Shown: positions 45,206-56,462 of the stretch, piece after piece | Layout of the letters: every line of letters starts with the position of its first letter | Position numbering within the stretch: the first letter of the stretch is position 1 | From: Coffea arabica | Taxonomy: Eukaryota; Streptophyta; Magnoliopsida; Gentianales; Rubiaceae | Direction: 5' to 3' | Assembly: GCF_036785885.1 (NCBI RefSeq) | Contig: NC_092323.1 | Location: forward strand, 20,220,501-20,284,500 | DNA: 64,000 nt | Translations under genes and position numbers: made by a program | Notes under the pieces: generated by a model | Databases searched by the model: none | What the model was told of the DNA's origin: nothing | What the model saw: only the letters and a program-made list of their open reading frames with translations

Positions 45206-48007
45206 TCCTCTCTTTCCATATTGTGAGGTATTATACTACTTAAAAATATCATGTGCAAACAATATAGATTTCTTATTATAATTTTTTTGTACACTATTTA
45301 ACTTCTATTAAATCTTTTAAACATTTGATATATTTGGCTTAATATTATTTAGATAGAGAAACAAAGCAAGATGCCCTACATGTTTAAGAGATTTTATACT
45401 TTAAAATGCATGGCATGTTATGTCCTATTTTTGAGGCAGATTTGGATGAGATCATTGAGCACCTATGTATTAGGGAATTACTTCATCATATTGGCTTTAT
45501 CAAATTTTGGACAGCTGACTTATGTAAAACGAAAAAAAAAAATAATAATTCAGCTGGAAAAAAAGAAAAAAGGAAGAAATTTTCTGAACACAAAGAAAAG
45601 GATTTTGGACAAGAAAATGGGAGATATTCGAAGTAGGAAGTCCCTATGGTTGGTTGACTTGGAGGAAGCAAGAACGAAAAGGAAACCTAGTCTTAAAGGG
45701 ATAGTGTCTTATGTGACACCTAAATATATACCTAGGATTAGAGTTTAAGCTATTTTTCTTTTTACAAAATTCAGAAAAAATGTGAGAAAATGAGAGAAGG
45801 TGACGGCTGAGTCCAAGGAGATTTTGCAGCTGACTTCGAATTTGGTCTTTATTAGCATTCAAGATCTTCCTCAGCTACGTAGGAGTAGTGTCAACTTAGA
45901 AAGATTTGGTCTTCCTTCTATTAGAAAATTTTCACTATCTTTGTAATAGGTTTATTCATATGTTCTAGTTTATTACCTTATGTTCTTTTTAATTAGTCAT
46001 ATACTATTGAACGTAAATTATAACGTCCCTCTCCATTTTTGTAATTCTTTTAATTATTAATAAAATTTGAGTTGGCATCCCACCCTAATGCGCGGAATTT
46101 GCCAAAAAATATGTTTAGATAGAGAAATATGAATATAATAATGAAATATAATCTGAATTTAAGACGTAAACCATAATAAATAATTATAATACAAGATAGC
46201 ATTCATCATTTTGAGTTTAGATATTTTGTTATAGTTATAAGCATTACCTAAGATATGATAATAAATGCAAATAATGAACTTATACAAGACTACAACAGAG
46301 AGTTTACCATTTTTAGCTAAAAGATAAGCAATTTGCCAGGAAATAGTTTATGTAGCCACAAAATTTTACATTATCTTCTAACTGTATACACCTATATTTG
46401 ATTTATTGTTTTACTCAAATTTTTAAGTCACTCTTAACCTCATTTTATGAATGTAGTTTGTTTATTTTTTCATAAATTTGACAAAAAATTTTAATTTTTT
46501 TTTTTTGTAAATTCAATGTAAGGAAGGGCAAACAAATAAAATGGACTGATAATGAGCTACCTTAAGTTGAGGCTACTTATAGTACTCTTGTAGTGATCAT
46601 AAGGAAGTTCTAAAATCAAGCGGCTCTAACAATTGAAAGTCCAAATATTGATGTTACCTTCCAAATTAAAAATGACAAGAAAATAATGATAAAAAGATAC
46701 TAGTGATTTACTTGAGTGATGTGAAATGGACTTATTACTTCTCAATAAAGTCTCAAAATTATGGAAAATTGATCATGTAAAAGAGAAGTACAAATAGATT
46801 GAAACCAAGTTGCCAATTAAACGGATGCAACTGAAGAGGATCGGCCATTCAAAGTTGAATTGATAAAGATTTTGGATGATGCACAAATGTTCAGCTATCT
46901 GAACCAAATTAAGAAAATCGAGTTAGTTTATTACTAGTTGTTAAATGCAGTAAAAAAATAATAATAAAGCTTGACTGTTTGAATGGCCTAAAAACTAGTT
47001 TTCAATAGCTAGTTTTCTAGCAGTTAAATATTCAACTGAATTTTGGAAAAAAAAAAATTTCAAACTATAAAGCCACTATTCATCTATTTTGAATAGTAAA
47101 GTGTGTTGATCATATTGAACATACAAGTATAAAAATACTAAGAGAGGTAGTGTATTTGAATGGTAACATAGTACATTTTCATGTTAATTTTTTTTTCACA
47201 TGGATCATTTGTAGATTGAAATTTGTTATGCTATAATATGGTTTCTTAAGTGTCAACAAAAATCTAGATTCAATTGAAAAAAGTGTTCATAAGAGCGTGG
47301 ACGGGCCTATATATACAAGGTTTATCAATTGTATAAGGGTTGCTATTCTGCCTATTGAGAGAGACGTTTTGCGAAGAGACACCAAGCATGAAGAAGCTTA
47401 GGAAGTGAGCATGGTCACTAAGAAAGGTGGTCAAACCACTATAAATTGAGACTTTGCACTGTTTTTTTTTTTTTTTTTATTCATATAGTTATCATGGATT
47501 ATTTAGTTGCTTATTTTGTAAAGTATTCATTTGTGAATTTCTTTAGAATCAATCAACATAGGGTTGCCTTAGAGCCAAGACAACATTTTCCCATATTTTT
47601 CTGAATTTCCTTTTTTAGTCACACAAAATACAACTCCAAATCTAATCTTCCATCATTGATCAAATTCCATTTGTCCTAGTAAGCCAACCTAGAGAGGGTT
47701 GAATAAGTTGATATTCTTTAAGTAACAGGTTTGAGGATTTTTGGACCTTAGCAAAAATCTAGTAAGATAATGCAATTTAAGAACTCCAACCCAAATTGCT
47801 TTCAAAATATATGAGTTATCAAATAAAATTAGAGTTTGCATAAGGAAAGTAATTGTAGTACTTAAAATAAATAAGCAATATAAAATTCATTGGTAATAAA
47901 AATAAGGGTTAGATGCATTTTGCACCTTCAAACTATTACCTAGTTGCAGTGTGTACCTTCAAACTCTTCTTTATATAAGTAGTAGATCTCATAGGATATA
48001 TGACAGT
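45206..48007. other. AT-rich intergenic DNA, no gene
   Basis: The frames around 45371-45748 are low in complexity and Lys-rich, without family resemblance. Poly-A/T runs occur (46495-46506, 47462-47478). A stretch at about 47907-47940 (GGGTTAGATGCATTTTGCAC) resembles the left end of a TIR element, with no partner found. Confidence 0.5.
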
Positions 48008-48012
48008 GAAAC
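48008..48012. repeat. 5-bp target site duplication of LTR element (left)
   Basis: GAAAC directly precedes the left LTR and is repeated at 52250-52254 directly after the right LTR. A 5-bp duplication is standard for LTR retrotransposons. Confidence 0.85.
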
Positions 48013-49004
48013 TGTGAGGATCGAAGACAACCAAGTGGAAGAGATAAACAGTGTAAAGATCACAAATGTAACAATAAATAAATAAAAAGGAAAGAATTAC
48101 AAACCAATTAACTACCAAACTCCTCTTGACCTTGTAGATTAATTCAAACAAATTTCTTCAAGTTAATGAATTACAATCACTCTTATGTACAAAGGAAGGT
48201 TCACCTCCTCCTTGCCTCGAATTTCACTCGGTCAAGTTAGGAAGTTTTACTATCCCTCAGGATAACCCTCGCAGAGCTACACTCATGAAGTATTCATTCA
48301 CAAATGAAAAGTTTACAATGAATTTCACACCACTAAGACTACAAATCTTCCTTGGAGAGTATTTTCTCACTAAAATCACTCTAGATCTTTTGTATTTTTA
48401 GTGTGCAAAAGTTGTTTGAATATTCTGACCATACTTTATTTATAGGAGACCAATAAAGTGTTTCATTAATGCTTCCAACGAATAGAAAATAACTGAACAG
48501 TCAACTAGCCGTTGGAGTATCGGACGTCCGGTACTCCTGTTTTTTACGTCTGATAGCAGGCAGTGAGTTTGAGAAATTTTCTTCAATTCTATCGGACGTC
48601 CGGTGCAAGCTCTTTGTGCCTCTAACAGCAAACAAAGAGATTTGAGAAATCATCTTGTTTCTATCGGACGTCTGGTGGAGACATATTCAGCGTCCGATGG
48701 TTTCGTCGACTTTGAAGGATCCTATCGGACGTCCGATACTTGCGTCTGATCGAAGTCAGTGATCCAGGGGGAATGTCTTATTTCCTTCGGACGTCCGGTG
48801 GTGGAGTTTTTCATGCGTCTGAAATTACGCAATGATTATCGGACATCCGATCCAAGCGTCCGACAACTTTCAGCAACTTTTGTCCCTTTTAATTGTACTT
48901 GATCTTTGAATCTGATTTGCTTCACAACTGAAAATATTTCTTGAAAAGATATTAGTATTATCCATTATTTTGTAAATATCAAAAGTTAGGGACCAAGGTC
49001 AATA
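48013..49004 (-). repeat. 3' LTR (left copy)
   Basis: In minus orientation it starts TATTGACC (canonical TG changed to TA) after the polypurine tract and ends at TGTGAGGATC read on plus. It contains the TATA box TATAAATA (minus strand; 48437-48444) and the six-unit palindrome array 48521-48870. Confidence 0.9.
48521..48870. promoter_or_regulatory. Palindrome array in U3 of the left LTR
   Basis: CGGACGTCCG or one-mismatch variants occur at 48521, 48593, 48665 (TCTG variant), 48726, 48788 and 48840 (ACATCC variant), most followed 16-27 bp later by a half site ending CGTC(C/T)GA. In several units decay by C-to-T change has weakened the motif compared with the right LTR. Confidence 0.75.
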
Positions 49005-49019
49005 TTCTCCCCATTTTTT
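49005..49019 (-). other. Polypurine tract of the LTR element
   Basis: Minus strand AAAAAATGGGGAGAA directly abuts the 3' LTR. It primes plus-strand DNA synthesis in LTR elements. A second similar purine run (AAAAAGGGGGAGAAATGG on minus) lies about 130 bp inward. Confidence 0.8.
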
Positions 49020-49506
49020 ATGATGACAAAATAATGGATGGAAGAAGGAAAAAGATTGAGCATATGAGCATAAGTTTCCCCTTACTCATTGCATCCAAAC
49101 TTATAATCTCAAAATAACTCCCCCTTACACATAGCATCCATTTCTCCCCCTTTTTGTCATCATAAGATGAGAGTAAAAATCTCATACCGTAATACAGAAA
49201 CAATAACAAAGAATCCAATATTCCAAACAAAAACAGAGAAATTATACCAGAATTCAGCAATCACCAACATACCAATATATTCCAGAGACTTGATACCAGA
49301 AGAAGTACCAACATATCACAGAGAGTTTAACAAAGCAAATCATCATTAGATCAGAATTGTTCTTTTCTCTCTCTTTTTGACATCATATAAATTTAGTAAT
49401 ATTAAAAAATATCAAGAAAAACTCAATTCAAAGCATTAAAAACATCAAAAAAGAATTACAAAAAAAACATTATGAACAAGAATCTCATCAAACTTACCAA
49501 TATCTC

Positions 49507-51201
49507 CTACTTGTTAGAGTTAGTATCATGTCTAACTATCCACATGCATTTCATGCCTCTTCTCATGTTCTTTCTCATATAACAATCACTTTTCATGTGA
49601 TCTTTTTGACAACAAAAATTACACATAACCAAAGAGTTATTTACATGAATAGGTTTAATAAATTTTACTTGTCTTATCTTATAAATAGCAAATTCATTTG
49701 TACCAGAATTCAACTTCTTCTCATAAGTGCCAAAATGAGTCTTTGATTTATTATCTTGAAAATAATCTTGTTTTTTATGTTGGAGTAATTTATTTAAATT
49801 ATCAATTATTTTCAAATCACCTTGTTCCTTTTTGAACATTTCACAAAGTCTTATTATTCTATCAAGTTCAAAGTGTAAAACAGTCTCACTCTTTTTTAAG
49901 AAATCACTTTTAGTTTTCAATTTTTTATTTTCTTGAAAAAGACGTGCATTGTCCTGAAGCAGAAAGCCAATTTTATGTTCTAATTCCTTGTTTCTAGTAT
50001 AAGATTCTTTTAAACTATCATGCAATTTTATAATTAAAGATTCAAGATCATCATCAGTTTCATCATCACTTTCAAATTGAGAGTTAGAAGATGTTACCTC
50101 ATTATCTCCAATAGCCATAAAAGCTAATTGAGCAGATTCTTCTTCCTTTTCAATTTCACCATTAGAGTTGCACTCATTCCATGTGAATTGAAAGTTGTTG
50201 AATCTTGATTTTCTTTCTTCTTTCTTCTTCATCATTGGACACTCACTCACGTAGTGTCCAGGTTGGCCGCATTCAAAATATTTATCAGTTTACTTTTTAT
50301 TGTACTTCTGCTTCCATTTGTTTCTTGTATTGCTAAACTGATTTGAGAATGAGTTGCTGTTTCCTCCTTTTCTGAACCTTCATTTATTGAGAATTCTCTT
50401 GAAACCTTTTGTGATGAAAAATAGATCACTGTCGTCAACTTCCGCATCTTCTCCATCTAGGGAGGCAGAATCATTTTCGTCTTGAGATGCCTTTAGAGCA
50501 ATGCTCCTTCTTACTCTTGCATCCTATTGCTCTTGCATTTTGGACTTAACTTTCAGCTCATAAGAAGTTAGAAAATTAATAAGAGATTCAATAGACAAAG
50601 AATTTAGATCTCTAGATTCTTCAATGGCAGTCACTTTACTCTCCCATTTCTTGGGTAAGACATTCAGAATTTTTCTGTTTTTCTCACCTAGAGAGTATTC
50701 CTTATCCATAACTTCTAAATCTTTAATAAGATTATTAAATCTATAATACATTTTATCAATATCTTTATGAGGTTCCATCTTAAAAGACTCATATTTGGTA
50801 ACTAAGATAGATTTCTTTTGCTCTCTCACATTCTCACTTCCTTCGTAGATTTCTCTCAATTTGTCCCAAATCTCCTTGGCTGACTTGCAGCCTTTGACTC
50901 TAATAGATTCATTTGAGTCTAAAGTACAATATAACACATTTATGACTTTTTCATTTAAGGTGAGATAAACTCTATCCACAGCAGTTAGTTCACTTCTTAT
51001 TTTTGGTCTAGATCTATGAGTATTTTCATCTATAAAAGAGACATCATATGAAACTTCACTAATAATAAACCACAATTCACTATCAATTGATTGCAAAAAG
51101 ATAATCATTCATTCTTTCCAACTTACACAATTTGACCAATTAAACATAGGTGGTCTAATGACAGAATGTCCTTCAAAAAATATGGCATTATTGGTTGTCA
51201 T
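49507..51201 (-). pseudogene. Copia-type gag, broken into three frames
   Basis: Begins with ATG at 51201 (MTTNNAIFFEGHSV), the usual start of Copia gag 40-60 bp after the primer site. An in-frame TGA at 51109-51111 separates the first 30 codons from the UBN2-type capsid domain (51108-50524; motifs SAKEIWDKLREIYEG, LPKKWESKV). A linker of about 90 codons with stops follows (50523-50250), then ECGQPGHYVSEC with the first Cys replaced by Tyr. The last frame (50250-49507) has a coiled-coil region (about residues 75-160) and a second CCHC knuckle CNFCCQKDHMKSDC. It would form the particle coat. No pol frame follows; 49020-49506 is non-coding. Confidence 0.82.
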
Positions 51202-51239
51202 TTTTACTCCTAAACCGATTGAGCTTAATCTCAAGGAGA

Positions 51240-51255
51240 CCAAACTCTGATACCA
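51240..51255 (-). other. Primer binding site (initiator tRNA-Met)
   Basis: Minus strand TGGTATCAGAGTTTGG starts three bases after the 5' LTR end. It is complementary to the 3' end of initiator tRNA-Met, the usual primer of plant Copia elements. Confidence 0.85.
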
Positions 51256-51257
51256 AT

Positions 51258-52249
51258 TGTTAGGATCGAAGACAACCAAGTGGAAGAGATAAGCAGTGTA
51301 AAGATCACAAACGTAACAATAAGTAAATAAAAAGGAAAGAATTGCAAACCAATTAACTACCCAACTCCTCTTGAGCTTGTAAATTAATTCAAACAACCTT
51401 CTTCAAGTTGATGAATTACAATTACTCTTGTGTACAAAGGAAGGTTCACCTCCTCCTTGCCCTGAATTCCACTCGGTCAAGTTAGGAAGTTTTACTATCC
51501 CTCAAGACAACCATCGCAGAGTTACACTCATGAAGTATTTACTCACAAATGAAAAGCTTACAATGAATCTCACACTACTAAAACTACAAATCTTCCTTGG
51601 AGAGTATTTTCTTACTAAAATCACTCTAGATCTTTTGTATCTTCAGTGTGCAAAAGTTGTTTGAAGATTCTGACCATACTCTATTTATAGGAGACCAACA
51701 AAGTGTTTCATTAATGCTTCTAACGGATAGAAAGTAGCTGAACAGTTAACTAGCCGTTGGAGTATCGGACGTCCGGTACTCCTATTTTTTGCGTCCAACA
51801 GCAGACAGTGAGTTTGAGAAATTTTTTTCAATTCTATCGGACGTCCGGTGCAAGCTCTTTGTGCGTCCGATAGCAAACAAAGAGATTTGAGAAATCATCT
51901 TGTTTCTATCGGACGTCCGGTGGAGACATATTCAGCGTCCGATGGTTTCGTCGACTTTGAAGGATCCTATCGGACGTCCGATGCTTGCGTCCGATCGAGG
52001 TCAGTGATCCAGGGGGAATATCTTATTTCTTTCGGACGTCCGGTGGTTGAGTTCTTCATGCGTCCGAAGTTACGCAATGATTATCGGACGTTCGATCCAA
52101 GCGTCCGACAGCTTTCAGCAGCCTTTGTCCCTTTCAATTGCACTTGATCTTTGAATCTGATTTGCTTCACAACTGAAAATATTTCTTGAAGAGATATTAG
52201 TATTATCCATTATTTTGTAAACATCAAAAGTTAGGGACCAAGGTCAACA
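51258..52249 (-). repeat. 5' LTR (right copy)
   Basis: Plus-strand ends TGTTAGGATC and GGTCAACA give the TG...CA borders. The TATA box on the minus strand (TATAAATA, plus 51682-51689) starts transcription leftwards into gag. U3 therefore lies to the right of 51690 and holds the palindrome array. Confidence 0.9.
51766..52108. promoter_or_regulatory. Six-unit palindromic enhancer-like array in U3
   Basis: The perfect 10-bp palindrome CGGACGTCCG occurs at 51766, 51838, 51910, 51971 and 52033, with a one-mismatch copy (CGGACGTTCG) at 52085, spaced 52-72 bp. Each is followed 16-27 bp later by a half site, GCGTCCGA or a near variant (51791, 51863, 51935, 51987, 52060, 52101). The ACGT core (GACGTC) is the target of plant bZIP factors. 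Being 80-420 bp upstream of the LTR TATA box fits an enhancer. Function is inferred. Confidence 0.75.
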
Positions 52250-52254
52250 GAAAC
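52250..52254. repeat. 5-bp target site duplication of LTR element (right)
   Basis: GAAAC, identical to 48008-48012. Confidence 0.85.
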
Positions 52255-52799
52255 TAATATAAGGGCGCATGATATAATGATCAAATTCATTAGATTGGTC
52301 CATATAGAGAAATTCTCTTAAATGGCAATGAATTATTCTCTAAGTGAAGGCGGTGTAAGTGATCCTTAGATTTAATATTGTTCTAGTATCTTGTCTATAG
52401 ATTATTATGCTTTGACTCTATTTGATTGCTTCCCATAAATGAGATGCTCAAATCATTAGTGATTAGATATAGTATAGAGCATGGACTGATATTAAATTAT
52501 CTATAAGAATACACTGGCTCCGTTTGGACTGTGGTTTTACTTTACTTAGTTTATTTTGTCAAAACAATATTTCAAAATAGTGTTTGGACACATCAGACTA
52601 CATTTCTCGGTTGCCTTTGTGATTTTGCCCGGACCATTTGCTGGTTGACCCCACAAACTCATTAAAAGGAGTGAAATTCCTCCATCACGTGAAGAGTTCA
52701 GAAAAGCAAATTTAATATCCCATCAAGGTGAAAACACCCATGATTTGTCTGGACGTATCCTCCCGTTGGGAATTCTAACAAAACGACACCAAGTTCCTT

Positions 52800-54460
52800 C
52801 GTTTAATTTTTTTGTCCTTTCAAAACCTCCCTATACGTCTCTCTCCTCTTGTAGAAGAGGTCACCCATAGCCAACGGAATTCGCTTCTGGTGCGAACAAG
52901 TAAAAGTGGGTACCGCGTTAATTGTGAGTGGATTAAGCGCTTATTTTGTGTACGGTGGGTTTCAACGAAGAAGGATACATCCAGATCGCCGGCGCCGGGC
53001 AGTGCAGACGGAAGCAGAGACCGAACGCAGAAATAAGAAATCCAGTAATTTGAGGCTTGATTTGAAGGCCAAATTCGTACCAGGGCAACCGTCAGATTTG
53101 GCAGGTATGCATCTTGTTTATATTAATTCCTGTTGGCAATTGGAACAAAAATTTTCTTGAGTCATTTTAATAATTTGAACTGGGCACTTAATTTAGTCGA
53201 TGTCCCAAGATTCTGCCTATCATTTTTGTGAGCTTCTCAAAACAACAGGGTAGAGTTCTTCGACGGAAAAATTAATTCGTCAGCCGTGCAGGGTAGATCC
53301 ATGTCTAGTGTTTGTGATGGAGCATCTTTAGTATGATATCCCTCCGGTGCAAAATTTCTCACTCATAATTTCTGTAGTGCAGGAGTCATTTAACAATCAT
53401 TAATAATTTCAGATCTATACAGTCTTGGACTTATTTTGTTTCTTTAATTTATCGACTTAAATTATAGGATGTTGGTTGTGAAATTGGATCAAATATATTA
53501 GCCTGTGTCGTTGTTGTGAAAAAGTTGCCCAAATATAATTCGCCAGAATTTGGATTTCATGATTAACTTTTAATAATTTCTAATAATCAGGTGCAACTTT
53601 TGGGTTTGGAAATTAATTCCCCAATCAGAGTAATTATGCCGCACTTAAGCATATTCGATACTGCCAAATTGCTTATATGATGAATTCCTTGCTGCTGGTA
53701 CAACTTTGATTATGTCGTTCTCATTTCGCTTATTATTTATCTGATTCTACGGTGGCTTCAATATGGCCGAGTAAACAGGTTAGGGATTTCATTCGCCATA
53801 CCTGCTGGAATCTCCATCTTCCATGCTTGTTCATACATTTGTTAGGATTCTGTAATCCATTTATCATGTCTCATAAACCTTTGGACTGGTTTATCATTCG
53901 GTTAGATACCAAATACAGTTCAAAAGTTTCTGATGCATGGTTTTGCTACGGTGAACTAAGTAAACCCAATGACAGTCCAAATGTTATGAAGTGTCTTAAT
54001 AATCACAGCCCTGAAAATGTCATACAACCAGCTACATTACTAGAAGTCTGATTTATAGCTTATATAACAAGAGTTTTGCAAACCTTGCATCTATAGTCGG
54101 CCATATTAAGAAATACAGTTGGACCACATACATGCCCCAACAAATTTCAATTATACACTAATAGACTTTTTGGTATTGGAAACCCAGTTGTTGTAGCAAC
54201 TCCACATTTATGTCGTCTGACATTTCTCAAATACTACCTCCAAACTAATGCAGTCAATCTACCAGCCACAAGAATTTGAATTTGCTGATTTATGATCTGG
54301 TCTGAGGTCCGTGCATGTCATGACCTTTTGACAGTGATAGAGCACCAGTAAATGCCCAACAAGCGGAGGAGATCACTGTCCGGTGTCCGAAGCTTCATCT
54401 GTCCACTCCGTCACAGACTCGAATGACTACATCCAGTCCCTTGTCAACTACTTCAGAGTA
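52800..54460 (+). other. Leader exons of the Myb/SANT-like gene (uncertain)
   Basis: Two overlapping frames around 52812-53160 are relatively GC-rich and end at a good donor (GGCAGGTATGC, about 53101-53107). A further exon-like block about 54332-54458 runs from an acceptor (TTTTGACAG) to a donor (AGAGTAAGT). No protein family is recognised in them, so they look like 5' UTR exons or promoter of the Harbinger ORF1. Between them is intron-like, T-rich DNA. Confidence 0.35.
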
Positions 54461-54981
54461 AGTTTTTTAATTATTTAAAAAAAAACCTATGCAGTCACAT
54501 CAGGGGATTCATCTATCTCAACTAAAAATTTATTTTGCTGCCAAGTTCATTTCCTGTGTACTTATATTTGGCATGTATATAACATTTATTGGCTGCCCAT
54601 GCTAGTTTAATTCAATAAGTAAGCATACTTATGGGGTATGTGACCATGAATGCAGGTCAATCTTGGACTATATTTGATTTTCATAGTAATCGTAATCTGA
54701 TTTCAGCAGCCTTTTCTTAGACTATCACTTTGTCCCAATTAAAAACATCGTTAGTACTTCGCTATATGAATTTAGGGGGTGCAAATGCCTGCTAAACCAG
54801 GTTTGATGAGCCAAACTAATACAAACGAGTGCCTTTGCCAATTTCTGCTTTCTTGGCTACCAACGCTTGATCCATCCACATTCTAATAATTGTTAAAGTT
54901 GCCTATCTGCTGTAATCTGATTTTTCTTCTAGCACTTCAGATTTTTATTAATGCTTACCGTCGTTTTGGTTCCTCATTTAG

Positions 54982-56462
54982 ATGCCACGTGACCCCAACG
55001 CTGCGAAGGCCCATTGGGATGCAAATATGGAGATTCATTTCTGTATGACATTCGTCGAGTGGAAAAGGAGTGGGGAGTGGAATCCAAACGTTTCATCTGG
55101 GCCAACTGGATAAAGCTTGCTGCGCATCTGAATTCGCAGTGGGGGACGCAGTACGCATGGAGTGTGTACCATTCTAAATTCGGACGAGAGAAGAGGATTT
55201 GGCGTGCCTTTGCCAAGTTAAACGATCTGCGCCAATCTGCCGAAACTAGTATTGGTTGGGATGAGAATATGAGGTGCTTCTTGGCTGAAGAGTCTCAATG
55301 GAACAATTTGTACCTGGTATTTTTTCCATTCGACCTTGTAATTCATTTCCAGCTATTTAAATGGTGTTTCGCATATCCAAATTCCATATGCCACTTCTTG
55401 GTGATGTCATTTTCCTGTTTCTTGGCTGTTAAAATGTACCATTTTCCTGCATAGAGGAAACCAGAAATTATAATTGTAATAACTCCTTATCAAATTTTTA
55501 TTCTAACAGTAGTCAAACTAAGTCCGAGTCATTCAGCTTTGACATTATCATGATGTGAATATAATCTACCATTTGTTCTTAATTTCTACCATCCTTGCTA
55601 TAGCCTTTGTGTTTAGCTCTGTATGCATGCACATTCAGGAGGGGTTGCAATTTTTAAGATATGGATATAGGACATTAAGGGGGGCTGCATTAAGGGGGGC
55701 TGATTTCTGTCCTCCGAGGGAGGGAAGTCACAAATGTTATGAACAATTGTCCAAAAGGAGAGCATATATGGAATCTTTTATTATTTTTTGTCCTTACACA
55801 AGCATTTTTAATCATATGTCACTATTCAATTTGTCTTAACCTTCCTTGGTTGGTCTTTGAAACAGGAGAATAATGATTATAGGTACTTCAGATTCGGGCA
55901 ATGCGTCGACAAATATGCAATCCTGCACGAGATCTTAGAAATAGAAACCGCCACAGGGAGTCAAGCTCAAGCCTCTTCAATTCCGCCTTCAGTTTACAAT
56001 CCACGCAAGCGAGCTGGGCATAGTCGTGGGCAGACTTTCACTTCGCCCGTTGGTGATGATATGTACAACGCGGGCATGGATGGGGATTTCAACGAGGAAT
56101 CTCCAGTTGTGGGAGTGAAGCGAGGTTCGAGCAGTCAAGGGGCGACAACCTCGCTCCCAAGTGCATCCCGGGGAAGCAAGTCAAGTCGAAGTACCAACGA
56201 TCCATTCGTCGAGTGTGCCAACTCCCTCTCCTCCCTAGCAAATTCTAAATTACACATCAAGGGTCGCCGAGCATCTGACAAGGAGAAATTTGATGTCGAT
56301 ATGGCAGTCCAGGTCGTCAAATCATTTGGACCATCACTCGATAAAGGGGCTAAGCTCGCTGCAGTTTTGGCACTCCAGGACGACAAGTGGCGGAAAACGT
56401 TCCTCAGTCTCAGTCGCGAGATGCAAGAGTTCTGGTTGTACTCTTTGGAAAGTGCACCTTAG
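54982..56462 (+). pseudogene. Harbinger ORF1: Myb/SANT-like DNA-binding protein, frameshifted
   Basis: Partner protein of the transposase; in active Harbinger elements the SANT protein binds the element ends and brings the transposase into the nucleus. The first exon (54982-55316) begins, after an acceptor, with ATG CCACGT and encodes AHWDANMEIHFCMTFVEWKR, the start of the Myb/SANT-like domain found in L10-interacting-MYB-type proteins. A one-base frameshift near 55105 (stop at 55111-55113) moves the continuation to another frame (WIKLAAHLNSQWG.., then GWDENMRCFLAEE). The intron 55317-55865 (GT-AG) joins in phase 0 to the last exon (55866-56462) with YRYFRFGQCVDKY, a Ser-rich linker and a helical tail ending ALQDDKWRKTFLSLSREMQ. 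Apart from the frameshift it is well preserved. Confidence 0.72.

Larger units (their letters stand above)
48013..52249 (-). mobile_element. Copia-type LTR retrotransposon with gag only (TR-GAG/LARD-like), complete
   Basis: Two 992-bp LTRs (48013-49004 and 51258-52249) bracket a 2253-bp interior, with GAAAC duplications on both sides. On the minus strand the order is LTR, primer site complementary to initiator tRNA-Met, gag, polypurine tract, LTR. No protease, integrase, RT or RNase H is present anywhere inside, and there is not enough room for them. Gag-only LTR elements (TR-GAG) have been described in plants and must use enzymes of an autonomous partner. Gag is interrupted by stops and the LTRs differ at many sites (about a dozen in the first 165 bp), so the insertion is old. 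Confidence 0.88.

Noticed and set aside
45371..45748. Overlapping ORFs with Lys-rich segments
   Set aside because: They run through poly-A and low-complexity DNA; neither has a recognisable domain.
47907..48007. Left end of another TIR element next to the LTR insertion
   Set aside because: Only one end-like sequence (GGGTTAGATGCATTTTGC) was found and no partner on the far side of the LTR element, so no claim is made.
48521..48870. Regularly spaced short repeats resembling a CRISPR array
   Set aside because: The repeats are 10-bp palindromes in the U3 of a plant LTR element with uneven spacing; the genome is eukaryotic and there are no cas genes.
56135..56386. Minus-strand ORF opposite the Harbinger ORF1 last exon
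   Set aside because: Shadow of the plus-strand coding frame, which carries the recognisable domain.
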